Below are positions 1 through 6,911 of a stretch of 64,000 nt of DNA, piece after piece. A program made the position numbers and the translations under genes. This stretch comes from Acetatifactor muris. GTDB taxonomy: Bacteria > Bacillota > Clostridia > Lachnospirales > Lachnospiraceae. The stretch spans positions 62,001-126,000 of the forward strand of contig NZ_JANJZD010000013.1 of assembly GCF_024623325.1 (NCBI RefSeq). Direction: 5' to 3'. A model generated the notes under the pieces. That model ran no database searches. It worked only from the letters and a program-made list of their open reading frames with translations, and had not been told where the DNA came from. Each line of letters starts with the position of its first letter. The stretch's first letter is position 1.

Positions 1-714
1 TACATACGGAATCCAAAATTTGTGCTTAAAACCTGTTGTAAATTCATAATGCTTAATTGGCTTCTTACAATGTTTCTTGATTACATCCTTTAAATAAGTC
101 CCATCGCCAGTGGGTCCTCCCCCTCTTCCCCAAGACGCCGGATCAGCTACAGCTTCTGTAGCAATGTTATATCCATTCAAGATATATTTAATACCAAGCT
201 TTCTTGATAGTTTATCAATCAGTGCTATAAATGCGTGATCTTGAGGTACATCTAAAGATTCAAGTCCTGTACGAAACCATGCTAACTGTAATTCCCGCAT
301 TTCTTCCCAGTCCATCTTTTCGATGTGCAATTCAACCTCAAGCTTATCTGTAAGTCTCCTGATATTTTCTTCTGCCACAGGAAGATTCCAGCCAGCATCA
401 ATATGGAAAACATACGGTCTCAGTCCCCACTCCTTAACTGCCAGATGAAGCATATATGAGCTGTCCAGACCGCCAGATAAGCCTAAAATGCAATCATACT
501 TTTTCCCTTTTCCACTTTCCTTAACCTGTTTAATCAGTATGTCAAGTTCTTTTTCATGTCCTTTTCCATGATTCCATTCCGGTAAAATGCGCTCTTTGTA
601 CTCGTTACAACGCATACATACGCCATTGGAATCAAAAATAATATCCTCGTCGCTGGTATCCATTACGCAACATTTACAAATCTTATATGGTCTATTATAT
701 TTACTTTTGATCAT
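1..714 (-). CDS. N-acetyl sugar amidotransferase, C-terminus cut by window edge
   Basis: The reading frame starts at an ATG at 714 and runs open for 238 codons to the left edge, so the C-terminus is missing. An N-terminal pair of cysteine clusters (CKCC and CMRC, about 20 residues apart) looks like a zinc knuckle, and SGGLDSSY near residue 85 is the PP-loop of ATP-pyrophosphatases. This combination is typical of the WbpG/PseA-like N-acetyl sugar amidotransferases, which use ammonia to convert an acetamido group of a nucleotide sugar into an acetamidino group. It follows the GT4 gene by 27 bases and is probably the sixth gene of the loaP-headed operon. A partner glutamine amidotransferase (HisH-like) would be expected further left, outside the window. 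The DNA is AT-rich like its neighbours. Confidence 0.85.
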   Translation of the reverse strand, partial: MIKSKYNRPYKICKCCVMDTSDEDIIFDSNGVCMRCNEYKERILPEWNHGKGHEKELDILIKQVKESGKGKKYDCILGLSGGLDSSYMLHLAVKEWGLRPYVFHIDAGWNLPVAEENIRRLTDKLEVELHIEKMDWEEMRELQLAWFRTGLESLDVPQDHAFIALIDKLSRKLGIKYILNGYNIATEAVADPASWGRGGGPTGDGTYLKDVIKKHCKKPIKHYEFTTGFKHKFWIPYV

Positions 715-741
715 TTACTTCTTTCTCCATTCAATACCTTT

Positions 742-1956
742 CTATCTACAATTCTCAAAGAGTATAGTTTCTAATTTATCCATAACCGTTTCAACAGAGA
801 AATTGGCATTATAATATACCTTGGCATTCATCCCAAATTCATCTCTATTTTCCGATTTTAGAAATTCTTCTATTTTTTCAACGAAATCTTTTTCATCGTT
901 GCCTCTTGCACAGAGGCCACAGCCACTTTCTTTTATTACATTGGGTATTTCTCCATTTGCACATGCAACAATTGGTTTGCCTGCCGCCATATAACTCTGC
1001 ACTTTAGCAGGTAATGTTAATGAAATTAGAGAATCGTTTGTTAATGTTACTATCATTGCATCTGCTAATGCATAATACTTAGGCATCTCTCTTGGTAATT
1101 TTCTTCCATGAAAGATAATATTATTTATCTTATATTTCCTCGCACAACTCTGAAGATTATCAAGTTCCTGTCCATCGCCTATAATATGAAAAAGTATTTT
1201 CTTTCCCTTGTCATATGTCTTCTTATTTTCAATAATTTTTGCCGCTTTTAAGACTACACCCAGGTTCTGCGCTGATCCAATATTTCCGGCAAACACAAAA
1301 TCTGTTGTGTCTTTCTCTTTTGGCTTGGGTATGTTATCAAACTCAGACAAAGCATATTGTGGTAAATAGTCTATTTTTTTCTCATGTATCCCGAACTCTG
1401 AAACGAAATACTCTTTGAATAATTTCGATGTCACAAGAATCATGTCTACATTTTGATAAATCTTTTTTGATATTCCATAATAAAACTTGTAAATTGCAGA
1501 CTCCTTTTTTACTCCACCAATACACAGACTTGCCGGCCACAAATCCATACAATACATAACGACTCTCTTGTTCCATTTCTTTGCATATGCGATAGCCGGC
1601 TCGACCATCATGACCGGAGATGACTGATTAGCAAAAACAACATCATAGCTACCATCTAATTTTTTTATTTTGTTCTTCGCTGATATAGGGTAGCTATGGT
1701 AATTCAAAAGTCTATGGATAGAATCATGTTTTCTTGATACGACTGGTACATGTGTAATATGTACTCCATTATGGTCTTCGTCCTTTATTTTATTATGTTC
1801 ATATCCCTTGTATATGTCGCCCATTGGATAGTTCGGTGTTCCTGTTATTGCATGAACATGATGGCCACGTTTTGCCATTTCTTCCATAGGATATAAAGAA
1901 GGGTATGGCTCAGGCCATCCGTATTGACATGTTGCTAATATTCTCATCTTGTCCAC
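742..1956 (-). CDS. Glycosyltransferase family 4 (WbuB-like)
   Basis: This 404-residue protein has a GT-B architecture. The N-terminal half opens with a short hydrophobic strand and a GWPEPYPS loop, and an acceptor-domain segment reads MYCMDLWPAS. The C-terminal half carries FVFAGNIGSAQNL, FHGRKLPREMPKYYALADA and a late Pro-rich AAGKPIVACANGE segment, as in nucleotide-sugar-dependent GT4 enzymes of the WbuB type. It should add one sugar to a lipid-linked oligosaccharide at the inner membrane face. The start appears to be GTG at 1956 with a GAGG site about 9 bases ahead; an internal ATG three codons later is the alternative. It begins 4 bases after the epimerase gene and is AT-rich. Donor and acceptor cannot be read from the sequence. 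Confidence 0.88.
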   Translation of the reverse strand: MDKMRILATCQYGWPEPYPSLYPMEEMAKRGHHVHAITGTPNYPMGDIYKGYEHNKIKDEDHNGVHITHVPVVSRKHDSIHRLLNYHSYPISAKNKIKKLDGSYDVVFANQSSPVMMVEPAIAYAKKWNKRVVMYCMDLWPASLCIGGVKKESAIYKFYYGISKKIYQNVDMILVTSKLFKEYFVSEFGIHEKKIDYLPQYALSEFDNIPKPKEKDTTDFVFAGNIGSAQNLGVVLKAAKIIENKKTYDKGKKILFHIIGDGQELDNLQSCARKYKINNIIFHGRKLPREMPKYYALADAMIVTLTNDSLISLTLPAKVQSYMAAGKPIVACANGEIPNVIKESGCGLCARGNDEKDFVEKIEEFLKSENRDEFGMNAKVYYNANFSVETVMDKLETILFENCR

Positions 1957-1960
1957 AAAA

Positions 1961-2788
1961 TTATTCCTCAGTTAATTTTATGCTCGTTTCAAAATCGTAA
2001 ATATCTACTGTGTCCACTTGCTCGTAAGTCAGATCTCCGAATACCTTTTTCACAATATTCACAGGCGCAATACTCACTGCCCAATTGAATGCTTTTGTTA
2101 GTTTTATGGGTCTGTTATGCTCTCGTGCTATATGTTTCACCATCTCGCTGGAGTTTACATACTTGTCATTCTGCGGAAAGAATACCCCCCGTTTTTCAAA
2201 ATCTATACATTTTTTTACAAATTCACACAGATTGCCAATGTAAATCATAGAACGCTGATTTCTGTAGTCTGGAAATATAGGAGACTTCAAGGCAAAAGAT
2301 CTCAGACTCTGGTAATTACCTTTGCACCCTTTTCCATATACCAGTGGTGGTCTTAGACAGGCAAATCCAAAATTCTCATCCTGAAGTTTTTCTATTTGTT
2401 CATCTGCTTCTGCTTTTGATTTACCATAGGCATTCACTGGATTGACTGGCGTGTCTTTCTTAATATGACCAACTGTTAATCCGTACACAGACATGGAAGA
2501 TAAGAGTATAAATTGCTTTACCCCTGCTTTTTTTGCAGCCTTGGCAATGTTGACAGCCAAGTCTCGGTTAATAGCAAAATATAAATGACGGTTTTGTTCT
2601 GTTTCTTTGATATGTGCTATTCCGGCCACATTAAAAACAACATCATATGATATAAAATTTTCAACTCTTGGTTCCCATCCCAAAGTGTCTTTAATGTTTA
2701 CAGAATATTGTTCTGGAAACATAAGAAGATATTTTTTTATCGCTTCCCCTATATATGAATTAGCCCCGGTAATGAGTACATTTTTCAT
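1961..2788 (-). CDS. NAD-dependent epimerase/dehydratase, short SDR family
   Basis: This 275-residue extended short-chain dehydrogenase has an N-terminal Rossmann motif (GANSYIGEA, residues 7-15). The catalytic Ser lies in LLSSMSVYG, and the Tyr/Lys pair is YGKSK. Family members epimerise or reduce nucleotide sugars such as UDP-N-acetylhexosamines or dTDP-4-keto sugars in the cytoplasm; WbpV/Gne-like enzymes are similar in layout. The start codon overlaps the stop of the upstream sugar transferase by 4 bases (ATGA), so translation is probably coupled. It likely prepares the sugar that the adjacent sugar transferase or GT4 uses. The exact reaction is not determinable. Confidence 0.85.
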   Translation of the reverse strand: MKNVLITGANSYIGEAIKKYLLMFPEQYSVNIKDTLGWEPRVENFISYDVVFNVAGIAHIKETEQNRHLYFAINRDLAVNIAKAAKKAGVKQFILLSSMSVYGLTVGHIKKDTPVNPVNAYGKSKAEADEQIEKLQDENFGFACLRPPLVYGKGCKGNYQSLRSFALKSPIFPDYRNQRSMIYIGNLCEFVKKCIDFEKRGVFFPQNDKYVNSSEMVKHIAREHNRPIKLTKAFNWAVSIAPVNIVKKVFGDLTYEQVDTVDIYDFETSIKLTEE

Positions 2789-3675
2789 TCCATCTTACCC
2801 ACATGTTTCTTCATCTCACCAGTTCCGCCCTCAATGACCCCCGCTCCGCGTGCAACAGAAAAGATGCTTCCAAAGAAGCATCTACAATCAAATAACAGGG
2901 CCTTAAACCCACCATTTTTTAATTTTTCACTATACTCTCCATCAAGCCGTGCTTTTACAGGAATTTCCAGCTCATCTCTCCCATTAATCTGCGCCCATCC
3001 GGTAAGACCCGGCTTAATATCATTAGCTCCCCATTTTTCTCTTTCTGCTATTAAAATGTCCTGATTCCAGAGGGCTGGACGCGGACCTATAATACTCATA
3101 TTCCCTATGAATATATCCCATACTTGTGGCAGCTCATCAATACTGTGACATCGTGCGAATCGGCCTACTTTCGTAATATACTGCTCTGGATTGTCCAGCA
3201 TATGAGTTGGGATATCATGAGGTGTGGACATCTTCATGGAACGAAATTTATGCAGCTTAAAGTACTGTTTATTTCTTCCTATTCTTTTCTGAGTAAAAAA
3301 CACAGGACCAGGATCATCAATCTTAATAGCAATCGCAATTCCCAAATAAACTGGTGATAGAACAATCAGGCCAAAAAATGAGACTACTATATCAATTACC
3401 CGCTTGATACACTTATCATACAATCCTGGTTTATATTCCGTATCATCAACTGCTTCTAAGTGTCCGCAAACACCATCTGCATTTTCTTCATCTTGGTCAT
3501 TTTCAACAAAAATAACCTTTTTATTTTCCATAGGATTTTTCTGTTCCGTGTCATTTTCATATACAGAATCCCCTTTTTTTATTACAGCCACAACAGCCAG
3601 CATTCCCAGAACAAAACTAACTGCAATGCCAGCAGTTACAACTACCATAGAAAGCTCTCGACCCACATATGACAT
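2785..3675 (-). CDS. Initiating sugar transferase (polyprenyl-phosphate sugar-1-phosphate transferase, PglC-like)
   Basis: The 296-residue product has one hydrophobic segment near residues 8-30, an acidic linker to about residue 85, and then a complete bacterial sugar transferase domain. That domain shows a reentrant hydrophobic helix (VDIVVSFFGLIVLSP), DDPGPVFFTQKRIGR, KFRSMK, DELPQ and GPRPALW, ending with PGLTGWAQINGRDE. These are the hallmarks of PglC/WcaJ-type phosphoglycosyl transferases that start repeat-unit assembly on undecaprenyl phosphate. The extra N-terminal helix and linker are unusual for the short PglC form. It follows the NeuD/PglD-like acetyltransferase and overlaps the epimerase by 4 bases. 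It is the second initiating transferase in the window (the other is at 20026-21510), pointing to two separate polysaccharide systems. Confidence 0.9.
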   Translation of the reverse strand: MSYVGRELSMVVVTAGIAVSFVLGMLAVVAVIKKGDSVYENDTEQKNPMENKKVIFVENDQDEENADGVCGHLEAVDDTEYKPGLYDKCIKRVIDIVVSFFGLIVLSPVYLGIAIAIKIDDPGPVFFTQKRIGRNKQYFKLHKFRSMKMSTPHDIPTHMLDNPEQYITKVGRFARCHSIDELPQVWDIFIGNMSIIGPRPALWNQDILIAEREKWGANDIKPGLTGWAQINGRDELEIPVKARLDGEYSEKLKNGGFKALLFDCRCFFGSIFSVARGAGVIEGGTGEMKKHVGKME

Positions 3676-3694
3676 ACTAATTGTCCAACCTTCA

Positions 3695-4177
3695 CTATTT
3701 ATCAGTCCATACAGTACAACTCTGTACTTTTGTTTTTTCTGGAACTATCGTCCCTGATGCAACAACAGCGTTGCAATCAACCTGGCAATATGAATTCACA
3801 ACCGCATCATGATTGACAATAGCTCCTGCGCAAATATAAGAGGACTTCATGATCTTTACATTGCTGTTTATGGCAGCATATGCCTCTATTACGCATCCAT
3901 CGCCAATTATAGCAGATCTACTGATAGTGGCATCCGGATGAATCAGTGTATGTAGGTGATTAATCTTCTCTGTTATAGCTTTTCTGGTTTCAGGATTGCC
4001 AATAGCAATTATGCATCCATTATACATATCCTGCAAAATATTCCATTCATCAATCTTCCCGATGGCACAGGGGCTGTTGTCATCAAGAAATTCAATTTTG
4101 CTATATCCACACAATTCAGCTATTTCTTTGATATGTTGTCCATATCCACCAGCTCCGATAATTAATAAACTTTTCAT
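3695..4177 (-). CDS. NeuD/PglD-family sugar O- or N-acetyltransferase, short
   Basis: The N-terminus is a Rossmann-like PglD-N domain (LLIIGAGGYGQHI). From about residue 85 an isoleucine-rich left-handed beta-helix follows with hexapeptide-like turns and the conserved catalytic His in IVNHDAVV. Such enzymes transfer acetyl from acetyl-CoA to amino- or hydroxy-sugars (UDP-4-amino sugars for PglD, sialic acids for NeuD). At 160 residues it is shorter than the usual ~200-215: the last hexapeptide turns and the C-terminal tail are missing, so it could be truncated or simply a short variant. A TGGAG site lies 6 bases before the ATG. It is the first gene after loaP and directly precedes the sugar transferase, a pairing like PglD-PglC. 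Confidence 0.78.
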   Translation of the reverse strand: MKSLLIIGAGGYGQHIKEIAELCGYSKIEFLDDNSPCAIGKIDEWNILQDMYNGCIIAIGNPETRKAITEKINHLHTLIHPDATISRSAIIGDGCVIEAYAAINSNVKIMKSSYICAGAIVNHDAVVNSYCQVDCNAVVASGTIVPEKTKVQSCTVWTDK

Positions 4178-4224
4178 TTAAAGCTCCACTTATTCACACA
4201 GCAATAATCTCTGCTTCATATTCT

Positions 4225-4746
4225 CTACGCCTCTTCCCTCCCCACCAACTCAATCCCCAGATGAATAACCGTCTTCCGGTTCATGAAATCCACCTCCACC
4301 TCCGCAATCCGTCTGTGGAGATGAATCTTCCTGATCTTCCCTTCCATATCCCTCAATGGTCCAGACAGGATCGTCACCGTATCCCCTTCTGCCACTGCCA
4401 CCTGGGATATCTCTGCCTCCGTACCGCCCTCTGTGATTCTTTCCAGCCAGTCTGCTTCCTTCGGGGCCAGAGGTATGAATACTTCTCCTTCACTTCTGCC
4501 CAAAAGTTTCGTCAATGCCGGTACCCGCCGCAATTCCGGATACAGATCGGCAATGGTGTCGCTGGTAATGAATACATATCCCGGCATCAACTTTTCGTGT
4601 AAGTCCCGCCACTCTCCCCGGAATTTCTTCCGGACATGACGCAGAGGGTGGAAACAGCGATCATACAGCTCTGTTTCCACCCTCTCTTTAATTAACGTTT
4701 CCGTTTTCTGCTCCGTTCCCGGTGCAACCTGAATTACATAGTACAT
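4225..4746 (-). CDS. loaP: Specialised NusG paralogue, LoaP-like processive antiterminator
   Basis: This 173-residue protein has an NGN domain (residues 1-100; MYYVIQVAPGTEQKTE start, then LMPGYVFI) followed by a KOW domain (about 120-165; VAEGDTVTILSGPL and EGKI). This is the NusG fold, but the protein differs from core NusG and stands at the head of polysaccharide genes, which is the setting of the LoaP family. LoaP binds RNA polymerase and lets it read through intrinsic terminators in long operons after recognising a hairpin in the leader RNA. The start ATG has GGGAG 7-8 bases upstream. A strong promoter lies ~365 bases upstream, leaving a long structured leader. Its targets are probably its own operon (4746 to 1 and beyond) and perhaps the larger EPS operon. 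Confidence 0.85.
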   Translation of the reverse strand: MYYVIQVAPGTEQKTETLIKERVETELYDRCFHPLRHVRKKFRGEWRDLHEKLMPGYVFITSDTIADLYPELRRVPALTKLLGRSEGEVFIPLAPKEADWLERITEGGTEAEISQVAVAEGDTVTILSGPLRDMEGKIRKIHLHRRIAEVEVDFMNRKTVIHLGIELVGREEA

Positions 4747-5105
4747 TGTTTTTCTCCCGTGTCCGCGGGCACAGATTTCCGCACTCCCGAAAATCTGTAT
4801 TCATATTCGGTCTTTCTCCTCCCAGCCTGTCTATATCCTGTATCGGTTATTTGCAACAGCCATACCTTCGCCACCGGACAATCCAATGCCTGTCCGATAC
4901 CGAAAATGGGTAAGCTTCGCCATCTCCGCCCACAGAACAAAAAATCTCCAGCCGCAGTGACGAATACCATATCTCCGCATTTCAGGAATATCTGCGGAGA
5001 CACAGTACACCAAATATGTCATACTCCGAAGGTCCAGGTGCCCACGCTTCAAGGACGCTCCCAAAAGTAATCATCTTTATGACTATATGAATATAAAATA
5101 ATTCC
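4747..5105 (-). promoter_or_regulatory. Long structured 5' leader of the loaP operon
   Basis: About 358 nt separate the predicted transcription start (near 5105) from the loaP ATG, and no convincing gene fits. Two small ORFs here lack Shine-Dalgarno sites and family features. On the minus strand several perfect hairpins can be read. TCTCCGCA pairs with TGCGGAGA near 5000-4974. GTATCGG pairs long-range with CCGATAC and encloses CGGACA/TGTCCG near 4900-4840. ACAGATTT pairs with AAATCTGT at 4798-4771, just before loaP. LoaP-controlled operons are known to carry leader hairpins, so autoregulation through one of these is plausible but inferred. Confidence 0.5.
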
Positions 5106-5111
5106 TATAGT

Positions 5112-5140
5112 AGTATATACCACCTTTCCGAATTGCGCAA
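5112..5140 (-). promoter_or_regulatory. Sigma-A promoter of the loaP operon
   Basis: Read leftward, the -35 box is TTGCGC (5140-5135), followed by a 17-base spacer and -10 TATACT (5117-5112). The predicted start is about 5105. The spacer ends GGTGGTA, exactly as in the promoter at 8818-8846. The -35 box sits just 10 bases beyond the stop codon of the upstream gene. Confidence 0.65.
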
Positions 5141-5150
5141 GAAAAAAATA

Positions 5151-5708
5151 TTATTCGTACTCTTTTAATACATTCGGCTGAATCCCATTATGCTCCAAGG
5201 TCAAATACTCAAGCAGAAACAGTCGTTCAGCAATGTCAAGGGGATTCAGGTTCCACTCCGGATTTGTATTAGCAAAATACAGATTTCGATAGAAAATCCT
5301 GAAATAATCTGTTGGGCAGGAATTCGCCTGCGGAAAATAGAATTCTTTTATCGGCTTCATCTTATCCTTAAGCTTTTCTCCTAACTTTTCATTGAGCGCT
5401 TTTCGCAAATAGGAGAATCCCACTTCTGCAGCCAACACATAATTTCCCACAAAAACCACATCTTCCCTTGCCCCTTCCAGGACTTCGGCCCTGATAACTG
5501 ATATCATAAAAATGGCAGTCATCTTATGCCGATCCAGCGGTTTTTCTTTATCTTCCATATATTCCAGAAGATCGTCATATATTTTTCTACATGAAGCTTC
5601 AAATGCCTGCTTTTTAGATTCTTCAAACAGAATATTCGAATCCTCTGCACACATTGTTTCTGCACCGATTTTGACAATATCCCACATCTCATTAATTAAT
5701 GGTGTCAT
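5151..5708 (-). CDS. Hypothetical protein, 185 aa
   Basis: I do not recognise a family. The product is soluble, acidic and helix-rich, with no signal peptide or membrane segment. A lysine-rich central stretch (KALNEKLGEKLKDKMK) is followed by a Phe/Tyr-rich segment (FYFPQANSCPTDYFRIFYRNLYF) and a helical tail. It ends a leftward trio of genes of unusual AT-rich composition (6553 to 5151), starting one base after the stop of the 96-aa membrane protein. The tight spacing says the three are co-expressed. It could be a cytoplasmic partner of the two membrane proteins; nothing more can be said. Confidence 0.6.
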   Translation of the reverse strand: MTPLINEMWDIVKIGAETMCAEDSNILFEESKKQAFEASCRKIYDDLLEYMEDKEKPLDRHKMTAIFMISVIRAEVLEGAREDVVFVGNYVLAAEVGFSYLRKALNEKLGEKLKDKMKPIKEFYFPQANSCPTDYFRIFYRNLYFANTNPEWNLNPLDIAERLFLLEYLTLEHNGIQPNVLKEYE

Positions 5709-5709
5709 T

Positions 5710-6000
5710 TTATCTCTTCCTCTTCATCCAATAGTCTTCTCTTTTACTATATTTAATATACTCAATTTCTCCCATACATTCACATGGTGCTTTACCTGTA
5801 TTATGCATTTTAAAAAAGTCCTTTGTTTTGTAGCATTCCTCACCGATACCGGAAGGGATGTCTGAAAAAATCACTTCTCGATTATGATTTTCCAACTCAC
5901 TTTTCAGAAAGCGTTTTTGCTTAATGGAAATTAAACCGTTTGCAAGCAGCAAAGCAGAGAAAAACAGAAATACCGACACCATTAATAACTTTTCATTCAT
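5710..6000 (-). CDS. Small single-pass membrane protein, 96 aa
   Basis: This unrecognised protein has one N-terminal hydrophobic helix (residues 6-26) followed by a basic, Lys/Arg-rich tail. Two cysteines lie in the middle (EECYK) and near CECMG. A clear AAGGAG site precedes the ATG. It lies 13 bases after the 179-aa membrane protein and 1 base before the 185-aa protein, so it is the middle member of the trio. The lone helix with a charged cytoplasmic tail would suit an adaptor or anchor. There is no evidence for a toxin, lantibiotic or secretion role. Confidence 0.55.
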   Translation of the reverse strand: MNEKLLMVSVFLFFSALLLANGLISIKQKRFLKSELENHNREVIFSDIPSGIGEECYKTKDFFKMHNTGKAPCECMGEIEYIKYSKREDYWMKRKR

Positions 6001-6013
6001 AATCTATATCTCC

Positions 6014-6553
6014 TTATATTTTCATAAAAACTTCCGGAATTGCTTCATATCTGGCAACTAAATTATCGAGAAAACTGTTAATAAAGGTTTCCATAATTGC
6101 AATAATACCAATAACTGCTAAAGATTCCGAAACAGCCTGCCCATAAAAAAAGTAATATACTGAAATTACTATATCTATTGCATAACCAATATATATAATC
6201 CCCAGCCTTGACTGCCAGGCCTTAATATCTATTTTTTTAATGACTCCTTTATTCAGCAGAGTATTTACTGTAGCATTTATACTTTCCTTTTTCTTTATAT
6301 ATATGCTGATATTCAACCGGACAAGGACAATTATATTCAAAATTACCACAAGTAAAGAAGGAGAAGCCCCTGGACTGTTTGCCAGCGCCGCATTCGGAAA
6401 CAGCATCATCACGGCATTATATAATGAACACCCTGTATATATATACAAAAACACCAGATCCGATTTATAAGACCATTTGTGCTTGTTTCCGGCTGTATTT
6501 TTGACTTCATAAGAAAACTTCGTTAAAATCCATTTATCAAAGTTCGCCAGCAT
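6014..6553 (-). CDS. Hypothetical multi-pass membrane protein, 179 aa
   Basis: Four hydrophobic segments can be seen: about residues 33-50, 62-82, 118-138 and 142-162. The basic stretches between them place both termini in the cytoplasm. No family is recognised. It is the first gene of the AT-rich trio and lies behind a consensus promoter (6755-6783) and a ~190-nt leader with two hairpins. GGGG is about 12 bases before the ATG, rather far for a ribosome site, so the true start could differ by a few codons. An accessory island gene is likely given the composition. Confidence 0.55.
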   Translation of the reverse strand: MLANFDKWILTKFSYEVKNTAGNKHKWSYKSDLVFLYIYTGCSLYNAVMMLFPNAALANSPGASPSLLVVILNIIVLVRLNISIYIKKKESINATVNTLLNKGVIKKIDIKAWQSRLGIIYIGYAIDIVISVYYFFYGQAVSESLAVIGIIAIMETFINSFLDNLVARYEAIPEVFMKI

Positions 6554-6591
6554 CTTCCATTTTATCCCCTCTGTTTTTATAGTTCTTTACC

Positions 6592-6710
6592 TGTTAAGAA
6601 TAATCAAGTAAAGGACAAGCAGAAATCTCCTGCTCATCCTTTACCTTTCTCTACCTGTCCTGATTTTCATTTAATCATAGCCAACCTCGTAGCAAAGTTA
6701 ACAAACTTTG
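6592..6710 (-). promoter_or_regulatory. Hairpins in the leader of the unknown three-gene operon
   Basis: Two stems occupy most of the ~190-nt leader between the promoter (6755-6783) and the gene at 6553. CAAAGTT pairs with AACTTTG over an AACA loop (6692-6709). GTAAAGGA pairs with TCCTTTAC with AGCAG/CTGCT inside (about 6607-6642). Neither is followed by a good T-run in the leftward direction, so attenuation or RNA stability is as likely as termination. The rest of 6711-6911 is AT-rich and shows only the promoter. Confidence 0.35.
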
Positions 6711-6754
6711 TTTTCTACTGTGTATTTGACAATTGTCCTTTCTATTGCCGTTTT

Positions 6755-6783
6755 ATTATATAGCATTTTTGCCAGATTATCAA
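6755..6783 (-). promoter_or_regulatory. Sigma-A promoter of the three-gene operon
   Basis: Leftward -35 TTGATA (6783-6778), 17-base spacer, -10 TATAAT (6760-6755). Near-consensus; the transcript would start about 6748 and reach the genes at 6553-5151. Confidence 0.6.
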
Positions 6784-6911
6784 TATATATACAAATATTT
6801 CCTTTTTTTCATAAAGTTTTTGTGTATTTTCACAATATTTTTATGATTATACTGTTAAAAAGCGGAATGAAAATCATGTTTTTTGTGTAAAAAGACAACA
6901 AAAATCCTCTT

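Noticed and set aside
4734..5064. Two overlapping leftward open frames in the loaP leader (4734-5003 and 4831-5064)
   Set aside because: No ribosome sites, no family features, and they coincide with perfect hairpins, so the region is better explained as a structured leader.
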